Assembly: GCA_930367215.1 (NCBI GenBank)
Contig: OV884059.1
Location: forward strand, 26,932,945 to 26,996,944
Direction of reading: 5' to 3'
DNA length: 64,000 nt
From: Pollenia angustigena
Taxonomy: Eukaryota; Arthropoda; Insecta; Diptera; Polleniidae
Of the stretch, positions 11,578-22,030 are shown one piece after another. Positions within the stretch are counted from its first letter, which is position 1, and the number at the start of each line of letters is the position of its first letter. The position numbers were made by a program, and so were the translations under genes. The notes beneath the pieces are model-generated. The model had not been told where the DNA came from. It saw nothing but the letters and a program-made list of their open reading frames with translations, and made no database searches.

Positions 11578-11802
11578 CAAGGTATATTTACACAAGGTAA
11601 ACTCGTTGGCCCATATGTTTGTCAGCTGATTACCCCTAGTTGGAACCTTAACGTCAAATTTCGTGTATATGAGAAAAAATTTGTACATGTGTGCGTTAAA
11701 TTGTTTTTGTTTTATATGAAGACAATTTTGACAATTCGGTTCCTTTTATAGAGCAGCATGTATACACTCCCAAATGAGTCTACCTTGTGTAAATATACCT
11801 TG
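11578..11802. mobile_element. CAAGGTATATT-family MITE, 225 bp, 8-bp TSD
   Basis: Ends CAAGGTATATTTACACAAGG and its inverse, with perfect TSDs ACTAGTGT (11570-11577, 11803-11810). It is a sister family of the CAAGGCGAATT elements; the same family, heavily interrupted, lies at 13658-14509. Confidence 0.9.
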
Positions 11803-11826
11803 ACTAGTGTTATTTTTCTTGAGTAA

Positions 11827-11984
11827 AGGCCCAAATACATTGATCAAAATACTCATCAAGCATTGTGGTAGTATTAGTGAAAATATGTTTGTATGTGTCA
11901 CTCCGACGATGCTGGATGGAAAATCAAAAAATTTAGATATGAATTCGCCGGCTGGACTAGCATTTGACAAGTGTATTTTGGCCT
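11827..11984. mobile_element. Harbinger-type MITE AGGCCCAAATACA, TAA TSD
   Basis: Ends AGGCCCAAATACATTGATCA and the inverted TGACAAGTGTATTTTGGCCT, flanked by TAA (11824-11826, 11985-11987). A second copy lies at 20448-20636. Confidence 0.85.
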
Positions 11985-12364
11985 TAAGTGTTTAAAAAAA
12001 AAAATTTAAAATAGAATCTAAAACCGTTGAGAACACATAAAATTTTTGGTTTTTTTGAATACAATTTTCAAGCCAATATGAATGTCATCCCCAAAAATAA
12101 GTAAAAATGAAGGACAATATAATAAAGTTTAGGAAAAAGAATGCTGGGTATTGGTTAGTAGTTATGATGCATGAACTATTGAATAAATGACGTATATATG
12201 TTTTTTTATTGTTGATTATAAGAATGGCTAAAACCGATTGAACAAGCTCCAAATGCTTATAAATTGGCTCAGTCGCCTTCAATAACACCATATTGTTCTG
12301 CTTGTAATTCCTCACTGGAATCGCATAAAAAGGATTTAAGAAAACATGCCGAGCCCAGTCCCTA

Positions 12365-12829
12365 CCCTGCAGGAAATGTCACTAGTGAATCTGTACTGAT
12401 TCACTATTGACACAATCACCAGTACTAGTGAGTTATTATGTTATTATTTAGTGAGTTATTATGTTATTTATAATAGACATTTAACATGTGCGTGTCATTG
12501 GAGATCTACTACTGACGTTCGTACTCCTGACTAGGTAGTTCCTTTGCGAACAAATGTAGACATTGGAACCAGAGAATCGCTAGTACATCTTAGTAAAAGT
12601 AGTCTACACTTTTTGTAAGAATACGAAATCATAAAAATCTTTTTTTATTATTACTTCAACTTTTATAGGAATTGTACTTCTCAGTTGTTATTGATAAAAT
12701 CTTTTTCGTATTAAAGCCAAATATAGTGGCAAATGTAATGTAGTGTAGACACTTCGTTGACAATGTCACCAATATAGTCGACAAAACTGGTGACTTGGAG
12801 ACACTTGCACCCAGGTTTTCTTCAGGGTA
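12365..12829. mobile_element. Possible element with CCCTGCAGGAAA ends
   Basis: 'taccctgcaggaaatgtcac' and, inverted, 'ggttttcttcagggta' could be imperfect termini. No TSD confirmed. It lies inside 11294-13060. Confidence 0.35.
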
Positions 12830-13068
12830 CAAAGAAAATAAAATAATTTTTTTTACAAAAAATTTTTATTTGGGGATTTCTAATTAAATTTTTTTTTACT
12901 ATTTTTACTTTTTTTAAAAAAAATATAAAATTTGGTCAGAAAAAAAAAACAAAAAAAAAAAAATATTTACTTATTATGGTTTTGTTTCTTAATTTGGGGA
13001 TTTTTGGGGATATTTTTTTAATTTTTTGGGGACAAAGAAAAAAAGTACCTGGCAGTCCTGTGTTAAAT

Positions 13069-13657
13069 TAAACGTAAAATTGCTAAACAAATGGAAAGGT
13101 GAAATTGAAACCAATCTTGTCCCAACAGACCAAAACAGAGAAAAGTGTTTTTGAGAATGATGTCCCGTTATATGACGCGTGCCTTAATTTTGTATTAAAG
13201 TTTTCAGTCTTTGTGTTTGGCTCGAAGAGTGAAGTGTTTTAAATTTTTTTAAATTGTTTTAAACAGTGCACAATTGTAAAAAAGTGATTAAATTTTATAT
13301 AAGTAAAAAACTTTTTGTAAATATCCCATATAAATTTAAACAGAATGCTCGTAAAGTATGTAATCAATCTTATTAAAGTTTAGAAAATATTTTTCTGTAA
13401 GCTTGTTCTAATATTAGACTTATTAGCTTACATTATATTATATACAAGTAATATTATCGCAAGGGATCAGTTTTCATTATTAAATAATTGTTTATAAGCC
13501 TTTTATAATAGTAATCAAAACACTTTTCTAAGCCTAAGGCTTGTGCTAGTAAACTTGCTACAAGTTATTTCTAAATCTTTTTTGTTTGTTGGGGTGGCAT
13601 TTACTCACTTAAATATTATTTACCTGTGTTGTGGTGAACTTAAAAATTTATTTTTAC
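13069..13657. other. No supported gene
   Basis: AT-rich spacer between two transposons. The short open frame at 13543-13764 runs into the MITE and is not a gene. Confidence 0.35.
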
Positions 13658-13670
13658 CAAGGTATATTTA

Positions 13671-13811
13671 CATAGCGTCTTCACCTGACAATTTTTTGTC
13701 ATACCAAACGTCAAACTTCATATTAAAAAACGCTGACAAAAATTTTCGAGTTTTTTTTATATAGACTTTGACGTTTGGTATGACAAAAAATAGTCAGGTG
13801 AAGACGCTATG
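13671..13811. mobile_element. Palindromic Harbinger-type MITE, TTA TSD (copy 2)
   Basis: Nearly identical to 8463-8604. Inserted at TTA (13668-13670, 13812-13814) in the terminus of the CAAGGTATATT element, whose intact counterpart reads atatttacacaagg. Confidence 0.9.
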
Positions 13812-13868
13812 TTACACAAGGTAGACTCATTTGGGAGTGTAGACATGCTGCTCTATAAAAGGAACCAG

Positions 13869-14119
13869 CAAGGTATATTTATAGCAGGTAGCCGTGAGAT
13901 TACAACAATTGTACAATAAAACAAACAACAGGACTATTTATTGTTGTTTTGTGATACGAACTGTCAAACAGCAAAGGGGTTGAAAAATGACAAAAAAGAT
14001 AAGGACCAAAAACTTGTTTACTTGTTTACTATACAATTTTTGACAGTTTGTATCACAAAACAAGCAAATAAAAAATAACCAGCTGGCTTTCCGAGACTAC
14101 CTGCTATAAATATATCTTG
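13869..14119. mobile_element. CAAGGTATATT-related MITE, nested
   Basis: Ends CAAGGTATATTTATAGCAGG and inverted 'cctgctataaatatatcttg'. The flanking ggaacca blocks are an imperfect duplication of the target, judged against the intact sister copy. Confidence 0.75.
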
Positions 14120-14241
14120 GAACCAAGTTGTCAAAATTGTCTTCATATAAAACAAAAACAATTTAACGCACACATGTACAAATTTTGGCTCATATACACG
14201 ATTTGACAATTGGGTTTTATGTCTGTCCGCTAACGAGCTTA

Positions 14242-14486
14242 GTCCCAATTTACACTAGGGACATTTCTTGCCGGACAGACGAAGTTTGATGGCGAGGGGT
14301 TGAAAAGGTAGAGTGTGTAGTACATGACTATCTGTACTGGACATTTTTTCATTTCTCTTTCTTACTTTTCGTAGTTTACATACAAGTATTAATTTCTGTC
14401 TGACTTCATATGTAAACGCTTCGGGTAAGATTAAAAGAGAATTCAAAAAATGTCCGGCAAGAAATGTCCCTAGTGTAAATTGGGAC
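14242..14486. mobile_element. Foldback MITE, GTCCCAATTTACACTAGGGA ends
   Basis: The terminal inverted repeat exceeds 35 bp (gtcccaatttacactaggga, catttcttgccggaca, and the inverse). 245 bp. The TSD is unclear (tta/ttt). Confidence 0.75.
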
Positions 14487-15559
14487 TTTCCTTGTGTAAA
14501 TATACCTTGGTTTCACACGCACCCTAACTGCCCGTCTATACCAGAGATAAATATTGCGACATACATATATTGCAGTACATACATACATATTTATTGCCGG
14601 CAATTTATATTGCAATAATACGTCAAATTTAGTTGTTATTGTACCTTGGTTGTTATTTTTAAAAAAGAAGCAAAAAGAAAAACATACAAGCAAATTGTGT
14701 GGGAATAGGCTTGCCACCTTTAAAAATTGCCAAAACGGGACACCACTAAAAGGTCATAGAAAAATTCAAACAAACCCGTTTATGTATAATAAATAAACTA
14801 TATTATATGAAAAATCAACAATAACACATTTATTCAAATTGTGTAAAATCTAGATTTATAAAACATTACCAAAACATAAACGTAAATAAATATAATATAC
14901 ATAGATAATAACAATAGAGTGATTTCGGTCATAGAAATTGATGCACTATACATATATATAATGACGAAAGGGAATCAAAATGTTTCAGTGTTGCTAATAA
15001 GGGCAGAATTATTTACCAGGTAGTCGCAGTTCCCTGAAGATGTCAAATTATTAAACAAGGCGAATTCTCTTTACATGTTCTCGCCTTTCTCATACACAAT
15101 TACTGCCCTACAAGAAGACTACCGGTCATTTTTCTAGTTATATGACCGGTAGTGTTGACCAATATATTGGTTAAAGTTTCTATTAGTTTATTAAGAGCAA
15201 AATGAAAAAACTAACCGAAAGTCTTGTGTATATGTGATTTTTCCTCTATTTCTAACTAATGAATTCCACTCGACTACGGAACATATATCTGTACTGCTTA
15301 CTCGGCTGCTTTTTATTGGTCAATGATAACCAAAATAGTGGTTAATTCTAACGAGTTAGTCATAACGTAAATATTGGTTAGTACTAACTAGTTATTTATA
15401 ACGTAAAAATTGGTTAATCCTAACCTTTATTCAAAAAATACTTTTTTTTTTTTAATTTAATTTTAAATTAAATTTTTTATTAAAAAATATTATAATTGAA
15501 TTTCATTAATACATTTAAGTCAGGAAATTAGATTTCAGTAAAGTAAATACCACGTTCCA

Positions 15560-15941
15560 TTATTTTTGTGGATACTCTTTAAGGTTCCACTTCTTGCATG
15601 AGTCTGGAAATGTAGGTAAACATACGTGTTTCCAATCAATTAATCGTATATCTTAAAAAAACATTTCATTTTGTTAACAATTTGTGGCAAAAAATTATAT
15701 ACATACATACTTGAAAAGCCATCAGGATTTTTAATAACTCTTTTTGTTCCTTTATTATCATCACCAAACCTTAAACAAGTATCCTGGCCAAAGCCACCAC
15801 CCGAAGGACCGCTAACTGTTAAACGAGCACTCCTTTCAAAACGACCTTTTCGCACATGACCTTTATTGTTTCCTGATAATCCAGCACCACGTTCTCTGAA
15901 GCCGCCATCAATACGCCCTCCTTTACCACTAGCATTCTGAT
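15560..15941 (-). pseudogene. Orphan two-exon coding fragment, Gly/Arg-rich, helicase-N-terminus-like
   Basis: On the minus strand an open segment (about 15941 to 15711) encodes a Gly/Arg-rich stretch: GGRIDGGFRERGAG, then RKGRFERSARLTVSGPSGGG, then a GTKRVIKNPDGFS tail. It ends at a good donor (CAA|GTATGT). A 59-bp intron (15710-15652, ending ttttttttaag) is of fly minimal length. The frame continues exactly in phase for 30 codons (..IRLIDWKHVCLPTF..) to a TAA at 15560-15562. Gly/Arg richness followed by a 'W..V.LPTF' block recalls the N-terminal side of p68/Rm62-type DEAD-box helicases; that assignment is tentative. An in-frame stop just upstream and no further exons suggest a truncated, captured fragment rather than a whole gene. 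Confidence 0.5.
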
Positions 15942-15965
15942 TACAGCTTTTTGCTCACTACTTTA

Positions 15966-16295
15966 GTCACATAGTCTACTTTCACACGTTTCATCTTTTG
16001 ATGCTCAACTCTTATGTTTTTAGGTGAGAGAAGAAAGAAGAAAGGGGGTTAGTACAGAGATGCCTGTACTCGGTCAGTACGCTTTGTGTTCTTATTCGTT
16101 GGTATATGCCAGCAATGGCTGCATATAATTTTTTTCTTTTCTTTTTCTCTTTGATTCGCTGTTAATGAAATTGTTGTTGTTGTGAACCGAAAAAAGTTGA
16201 AACCGATTGCTGCGTGTGATTATGTTGGCATCTTTAAAAGGGAATTGAAAAGAAGTTGAGCATCAAAAGATGAAACGTGTAAATCTAGACTAATT
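15966..16295. mobile_element. MITE with TTCACACGTTTCATC ends
   Basis: 'tagtctactttcacacgtttcatcttttgatgctcaact' near 15974 is inverted near 16250-16293. About 0.32 kb; TSD unresolved. It abuts the 5' edge of the captured coding fragment. Confidence 0.6.
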
Positions 16296-17622
16296 ATAAA
16301 TTTTATTTAATTGTTTTTTTTTTTCTTTAATACCAATCGCAAATATTAAATTAAAGAAATTCACAAATTTTTACACGCGTATGACAAAAATATATTAAAA
16401 TATTGGCATTATATTGGAAATGTTAGTTGTACCATTCTAACATATATGTTAGAGTGGAACAACTAATCTAAAATTGTTGCAAGTGTGTTATTAATTTTTT
16501 TAGTTTTGGTTATGCATTTCTTGTAGGGTAGTGTATTGTGATACAAAGTTGACAGCTACAAATAAAAAAAAAAAAAAAAGTAATCTGCTGTGGAATCAAG
16601 AGTATCTAGTAAATATATCTGCTTTGGTTGGTAACACAGAGCACAGAATACAACACAGAGCACAGTTGATAATGTATAAAAAAATCCAGTTCTGCTAAAA
16701 AAAAAATGGTAGTACTAAAATAAGTGCTAAAGCTCTCGATTTTTTTGATTTGTTATGGCAGGTTGTAAAAAAGTTAGTTAAAGAAAAACGGGACAATTAG
16801 CGTCCCGTTCAGAGTATCGACGGGACACGGGACATTCCACTCTAAAACTGGACTGTCCCGGCGAAAACTGGCCAGTTGGCAAGTCTATGTGGGAAAGAAA
16901 TCCAGTTTGGGAAATGGTAGCAAATATAAATGAAGTAAAAGAATTAAGTAATTAAAAATAAGCACTAAAATAAAATTGCTAAAATTATTTTTGTTAATAT
17001 AATTTTTTTTGTTACCAGTATGTATTGTTGACCTTTTTCGTTGTTGTGGTTTATATTTTGATTGGCTTGAGGTCATAATAATTTTTTATAATTTTTTTTT
17101 TTCGATCTGTATTATTTAAATTTATTTTAATTTTTTTAAGCTTAAGGTCTTTTTCATTTAAAAATATTAATTTTGTTTTAGCAAAAAAAGGCAAAAGTGC
17201 ACTTTACGGGGCGTACGAAAAAAAAAATAAAAAAATTATGCTACCCGATTCAGAATAAAAAAAGAAAAAAACCATAATTAAAATTTAAGGGGGCTGAGGC
17301 CCGTGGGGCCCTCTGGACCCAAAAAACCGCCCCGCCCACTTAGTGGAATGTGTGGGTACTCAAATTAAAGGTAATTGTACAAGAAAAACGAAAATAATAA
17401 AATTTAGGGCGGGCGGGACTTTTGGGGCCCTCTGGGTAAAAAAAAAGTGCCCTCATCCACTCACATCTATGTGTAGGTACTCAAATTAAAGGTAGTTTGC
17501 TCACGATTGTAAATATTTTGTATCTTTTAATGTTTTATGTTCGATTTAAAAAAAAAAAGAATTTTATTTTTTTTTGTAACTAATAGCCTATTTCCGATGT
17601 GCTAAAGAATTATTTTCTGCGT

Positions 17623-17945
17623 AGCAGGCCTTCAACCGGGCGCATGTATTTTCTCCTCTATGGAATAAAAAAACCGGCTTCGCTAACTAAAGCTTCTCTA
17701 CATAGCCGGCCTTCGGCCGGGCGCAAGGATTTTCTGCTCTATGGTATAACAAAGACCGGCTTCGCTTACAAAAGCTTCTCTGCATAGCCGGCCTTCGGCC
17801 GGGCGCAAGGATTTTCTCCTCTATGGTATAACAAATACCGGCTTCGCTAACTAAAGCTTCTCTGCATAGCCGGCCTTCGGCCGGGCGCAAGGACTTTCTC
17901 CTCTATGGTATAAAAAAAACCCCGGCTTCGCTAACTAAAGCTTTT
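17623..17945. repeat. 82-bp tandem repeat, four copies
   Basis: 'gccggccttcggccgggcgc' recurs at 17705, 17787 and 17869, with a diverged first copy at about 17623. Each is followed by 'aaggattttctcctctatggtataac' and 'ccggcttcgcta'. The GC-rich palindrome GCCGGCCTTCGGCCGG is unusual in this AT-rich DNA. A single inverted copy lies at 21845-21930. Confidence 0.85.
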
Positions 17946-18165
17946 CTACACCTAAAAGATACTTAAGCTCGATTCACCCATGCGTTCCGAACAATATTTT
18001 TGACCGGACAATAATTTTTTTAGAGAGAGTGTTCCGCAGAACGATTCACCCATCTCGGAAAATTTGTCCGGACAAACAAAGCTACCATATGGTTTACAGA
18101 TGTAAACGATTATACAAAGTGGCAGCATAGTTAGCAAACTATTAGTTTTTTTTTTATAAAAGTAT

Positions 18166-18426
18166 GTGAAAATGGAAAAAAGAAGAAAATTAATTTTATT
18201 ATTTTTAATTGAATTGCGTAAAACCCATTTACTAGCAAAACAAATTTATCAAAAAAGGTTGAAAGTAAAAAGAATAGCAGTTAGAAAAATATTACAGAAA
18301 AGAAGAACAAACGGTGTTTTCCACACACTTGTTCCTGAGATTCGCTTTCATGACGTGGAATCGTTAATAAATAATAAACATTTACTTCCTACAATAATTG
18401 GTAAACATTATGTTAACAAATATTAA
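18166..18426 (+). pseudogene. Harbinger transposase N-terminal remnant
   Basis: 86 codons starting MKMEKRRKLILLFLIELRK, with a basic mid-part and 'GVFHTLVPEIRFHDVESL'. This resembles the start of HARBI1-type transposases, where a Leu-rich helix is followed by a G-x-F-x-x-L-x-x-E block. The DDE catalytic domain is missing; the frame stops at 18426. Non-functional as transposase. Confidence 0.6.
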
Positions 18427-18451
18427 AATTTACCATTTAAAATTTACTTAC

Positions 18452-18603
18452 GACCAATTCCAATAGATTTTTCTATTTCCGTCCATATATTTTGTTTTAA
18501 GTTAGTATTTTTATATGAACGATTTCCCATATGATAAATACATTCTCTTCCTGGATTTTTTATTTCCTCAATAAGTTTCAGGGCAATATTTTCTTTAACA
18601 TCA
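18452..18603 (-). pseudogene. MADF-domain remnant (Harbinger second ORF)
   Basis: The minus-strand frame encodes 'ALKLIEEIKNPGRECIYHMG', then 'SYKN', then 'NIWTEIEKSIGIG', the MADF pattern of I-E-x-I...P-x-x-Y...W-x-x-I. It ends at GGTC|GTAAGT, a donor-like site. A Myb/MADF protein is the usual partner ORF in PIF/Harbinger. Confidence 0.6.
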
Positions 18604-19153
18604 ATTTTTGTTTAACTTTTTTTTTAATTATTCAGCACAAAACGAAAAATTTAATATGTGGCAGCTCAATTCAACTTTTATGTACAAATTGAAAGAAAGT
18701 GGCATCTCAGTTGATTTTGTTCGGCACAAGAATTAAAATTAAACCAATTCAAGAAAAAACGTTCCGAACAAATTCATTGCTCTCTCTCTCAAAAGTAAAA
18801 CGTCAAACTCAATATAAAAAAAATTTTGTCCGGACAAAAATTTTGTTCGGAACGCATGGGTGAATCGAGCTTTAAATTAACCTAGAGAGGAAAATAGTAT
18901 GCGAACACAAAAACAAAATACATATTTGCAATCGTGAGCAAATTACCTTTAATTTGAGTACCCACACATATCACAAAGTGGGCGAGACAGTTTTTGGGTC
19001 CAGAGGGCACCACGGGCCTCAGCCCCCTTAAATTTTAATTATGGTTTTTTTCTTTTTTTATTCTGTGTTATAAAATTAATTGAAAAAAAAGACATCAAGC
19101 TTAAAAAATTATTTTACTTTTAAATAATAAAGGTCGATAATAAAAAAAATTAT

Positions 19154-20447
19154 ATCAACAATAATAATTTTTGCAAGATGGCGTCACTTTTTACATGGCA
19201 CCTTCTTCCTCGATTTTTTCAAATTATGAGGTAACATTAATACGTTTTTCTGTCTTTAACATAAGCTGAGCAATAAGAAATATTGCTCTGTTGTTCTGCC
19301 GACATTATTACCAAATTGCTGAGATATTTATCTTTGGTGTAGATCTAGTGTTAAGTCCACAAGAAATTCCTGCATTGCCTGCCATATATTGCTGCATGAC
19401 AATATCCAACACGATATTAAATAAGAGTGGTGACATTATAAGTAAACATTGCCAAATACTGCTTATAAAAAACCTGACCCTTTTTTTAATTTATAATACC
19501 CTTTTTGTGACCCTTTTAGAAAATTTCCAACGGCAACGCTGAGTACAGTGTAATTTTCATCATATTTACTTGAAAAATTTATAAAGAAATAACAAAAAAT
19601 ACGAAAAACAAAGTAGCCCACACGAACTGCAAACGAATCAACACAATACACTCAAAGCGAATTGAAAACTAAACAGACGCTGTCGCTGCCAGCACAAAGC
19701 ACAACTACTCTGCCCGCAGTTACTGCGGCGAGTCACTCAAAATTTGACGTAATTGTCTTTTTTTTTCTTTTGCTTTAGTTACAATTTCGCACTAGCTTCG
19801 TTAAAAAGTTCTTTTAAATTAGTCAGCTGTATTTTACACTTAATTAAATTATTTTAATAAAAAAAATATAAATTTTACCTTTAAAAAATTATTACTCATG
19901 TATATAAAAAAAATCTCTAAACTGATATGTATGGGCATAATTCGTGTTAAAGAAAAAATAACATTATTGTGTCAACTAAACGTGGTTTTTCAGTGAAGAA
20001 TAAGTGAAAAGTAATGTGTATGTAACTGCATACTATGAAATAATTGAAGTTATGTAGTTCTAAAAAGGGCTTTTTAATAAGTGCGTATAAAAAATTTTTG
20101 TTGAATTATTTATGTATTTTAAACATCAAATATTTTGCTTTGGAATGACGGAGCTTGAGGGTAATCTCAGTTTGTACATACATATGTAAATATGTACATA
20201 CATAAATGTGTGTTATTTCTACCGGCAGTTTTTATATGTGTTGCGATCTTAAAATATTTTATAAAATTTTATTAATTTGTTGGTGTAATTCTTTTAGTGG
20301 TAAACAAACTAAAAATTAAGGTGTATTTATATATATATCAAGTTAATACACCATGCTGGAAATTGTTTTATGTGTTGCCAATAGTTTAGTGTTGATAAAC
20401 ATCTTTTTTGTTTATATCATATACAGTGTTGTAAAAAAAACATATTA
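19154..20447. other. Mostly unassigned; one LINE fragment
   Basis: Apart from the RT relic at 19308-19470 no coding or repeat structure was recognised. AT-rich. Confidence 0.35.
19308..19470 (-). pseudogene. LINE reverse-transcriptase fragment
   Basis: The minus-strand frame reads 'QCLLIMSPLLFNIVLDIVMQ' then 'QYMAGNAGISCGLNT', matching the 'QG..LSPLLFNI.LD' block of non-LTR reverse transcriptases. About 50 residues only, closed by a stop. Confidence 0.65.
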
Positions 20448-20636
20448 AGGCCAAAATACACTGATCAAAATACTCATCAAGCATTGTGGTATTTAAGTGA
20501 AAATGTGCATGTGTCACACCGACTATGCCGGATGGAAAATCAAAAAATTTAAATATGACGGCGAATATTACGTCCAGCACACGTACACGTGTGAATTCGC
20601 CTGCTGGACAAGCATTTGACTAGTGTATTTTGCCCT
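20448..20636. mobile_element. Harbinger-type MITE AGGCCAAAATACA, TTA TSD
   Basis: Second copy of the family at 11827-11984, with TTA at 20445-20447 and 20637-20639. Shared core 'tgatcaaaatactcatcaagcattgtgg'. Confidence 0.85.
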
Positions 20637-20680
20637 TTACACTTAGAAATAGGGATTTAATTTATTATAAAAAATTCAAA

Positions 20681-21651
20681 CAAGGCGAATTTACACCAGG
20701 TGAACTTATCTTGCTACGTAACACAGGGTCTCCACCTGAGATAAGATATAAGATTTTTATATCAGCAAACGTCAAATTCAATCGCAGAGAGTATTATCTT
20801 ACGTGTGGACTCTCAAATATTGTTAATATTAATATTATAATAAATGTTATGGGACAGTTGTTATAAGAAATCTTATAACAACTATCTTATAAGATGAGCT
20901 GTCAAAAATACACTTACATACACACATATAAAACAATAAAAAGACGCATTCAAGGCGAATTGACTAGAAGGTGAGGCCAACTCTACAACTACAATGCTTC
21001 TGTGGTCGGGTTGTCAAAAATATTGCTAGTAAAAAAAAAACAGGTTTGTTTACATAAAAAACTAGTTTGTATACAAACTTTGACAAGTCGATCCCACCTT
21101 CTAGTCAATTCGCCTTGGATGCATTCATCAAAATGTTTTTTTTTGTGCAAATAGTGAAAATCTTGTGATAAGTGTTTAAAAAACAATATTTTTAACTAAA
21201 AAACAAGAAGAAACTAAAAAAAATACTAAAAACGACACAAGTTTACTGCACGAGAATCATTCGATTATGAAATCTTATAAGATACGTGTTCCCCTTGTTT
21301 AAGATTAAGAATAACATGAAGAAATTTGTTCTCTCATTCTGCGGACGTTCTCTCACATATTATATCAGATATTATCTTATTTGAAGACCCCATGTAAGCA
21401 ACAGCTGTTACTAACCTTGTGTCAAAATGGTATACCGTCCTGTTGGTTCTGGGAAATCTTAACTAAATTCTAAAATTTTCGATTAAAACTGTGAAATTTA
21501 AAACTTTTTCAAGTTATAACATTTCAAAAAAACAAAATTTAATATAAAAACAAAATAAATACCTATTTGTTTGAATTTTTGACAACGTTAAAATATTTTA
21601 CAGTGTTGTAAAGCATCTTCAAAATAAGACCACTCTTATGAATTCGCCTTG
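20681..21651. mobile_element. CAAGGCGAATT-ended element, 971 bp, 8-bp TSD
   Basis: Ends CAAGGCGAATTTACACCAGG and inverted 'atgaattcgccttg', with perfect TSDs AATTCAAA (20673-20680, 21652-21659). This is the longest member of the family here. 'gagataagatataag' and its inverse recur in the interior. No transposase was seen. Confidence 0.85.
20951..21117. mobile_element. CAAGGCGAATT MITE, 167 bp, nested
   Basis: Long terminal repeats CAAGGCGAATTGACTAGAAG and inverse. Flanks GACGCATT / GATGCATT (7/8). Inserted in the 971-bp relative. Confidence 0.85.
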
Positions 21652-21844
21652 AATTCAAAGATAAAATAAAATTTATCTATTACAATTCTAGGAGTATAAG
21701 CAGTATAAGATATTTAAGAGCTGAAGTGCAGTTTACGGTTCTTGAAAAAAATATGCCGAACTATTTAGAATTAAAAATAAAAGACTAAAATAAAAATTTA
21801 TAGATACAGAAAAGCTTGAGTAAGCGTAACCGTTGTTTGTTATA

Positions 21845-21932
21845 CCATAGAGGGGAAAATCCTTGCGCCCGGCCGCAGGCCATCTATGCAGAGAAGCTTT
21901 AGTTAGAGAAGCCGGTCTTTGTTATACTTAAG
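21845..21932 (-). repeat. Isolated copy of the 82-bp repeat
   Basis: 'aaaatccttgcgcccggccg' and 'gcagagaagctttagttagagaagccggt' form the inverse of one unit of 17623-17945. Confidence 0.7.
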
Positions 21933-21934
21933 CT

Positions 21935-22030
21935 AATCCCATCGAAGCTCTACGCTTGTCTGTAGGAAAGAAACCAGTCTCTAGTGAGAATCGAACCCGC
22001 AACGCCGGGGCTGAAAGACTAGAAGAAATT
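21935..22030 (-). repeat. tRNA-like/SINE segment
   Basis: The minus strand contains 'gcgggttcgattctcac', a close polymerase III B-box match, preceded by 'tctagtctttcagccccgg'. It cannot be folded convincingly as a full tRNA, so a tRNA-derived SINE is more likely. Confidence 0.4.

Larger units (their letters stand above)
11294..13060. mobile_element. hAT-type non-autonomous element, CAGGGCTGTCAG ends, 8-bp TSD
   Basis: Termini CAGGGCTGTCAGACTTGGGG and the inverted CTGGCAGTCCTG. Perfect TSDs TGTTAAAT (11286-11293, 13061-13068). 'ttggggattt' is repeated inside both ends. The interior carries the nested MITEs 11578-11802 and 11827-11984, plus a possible CCCTGCAGGAAA-ended insert at about 12365-12829. 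No transposase was recognised. Confidence 0.85.
13658..14509. mobile_element. CAAGGTATATT-family element carrying three insertions
   Basis: The termini match 11578-11802 but in opposite orientation; the uninterrupted core 'gggagtgtagacatgctgct' and 'gttgtcaaaattgtcttcatat' is shared. Insertions at 13671-13811, 13869-14119 and 14242-14486 expand it from about 225 to 852 bp. No clear outer TSD. Confidence 0.8.
14706..16887. mobile_element. hAT-like element TAGGCTTGCCA with captured gene fragment
   Basis: Termini TAGGCTTGCCA and inverted TGGCAAGTCTA, with perfect 8-bp TSDs TGTGGGAA (14698-14705, 16888-16895). Inner end motifs 'acgggac' and 'gtcccg' recur. The 2.18-kb interior has no recognisable transposase. 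It holds the spliced-gene-like fragment at 15560-15941 and an inverted-repeat MITE at about 15966-16295. Degenerate 'ggtta..taacgt' motifs lie at 15300-15420. Confidence 0.85.
17968..18872. mobile_element. PIF/Harbinger derivative with remnants of both ORFs
   Basis: Ends AGCTCGATTCACCCATGCGT and its inverse, flanked by TTA, the Harbinger-type 3-bp TSD. Sub-terminal inverted 'ttgtccggacaa' motifs occur on both sides. It holds a truncated transposase N-terminus (+) and a MADF-like fragment (-), convergent as in complete Harbingers. Confidence 0.8.
17087..19153. mobile_element. 2-kb foldback element with ~290-bp inverted ends
   Basis: 'agaataaaaaaagaaaaaaaccataattaaaatttaagggggctgaggcccgtggggcc' near 17250-17310 is the inverse of 19005-19065. 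Similarity extends outward through aagctt to 'tataattttttt..cgac' at both outer edges. The 'gtgtgggtactcaaattaaaggta' blocks are also inverted (17350 / 18950). Inside lie an 82-bp tandem array and a Harbinger element. The outer TSD is uncertain; 'ataataattttt' occurs on both sides. Confidence 0.7.

Noticed and set aside
17599..17890. Short frames on both strands with repeated 'RPSAGRKDFLLYGI'
   Set aside because: They are translations of the 82-bp tandem repeat, not genes.
17623..17945. CRISPR-like array
   Set aside because: The whole 82-bp unit repeats, spacers included, and the genome is eukaryotic; it is a plain tandem repeat.
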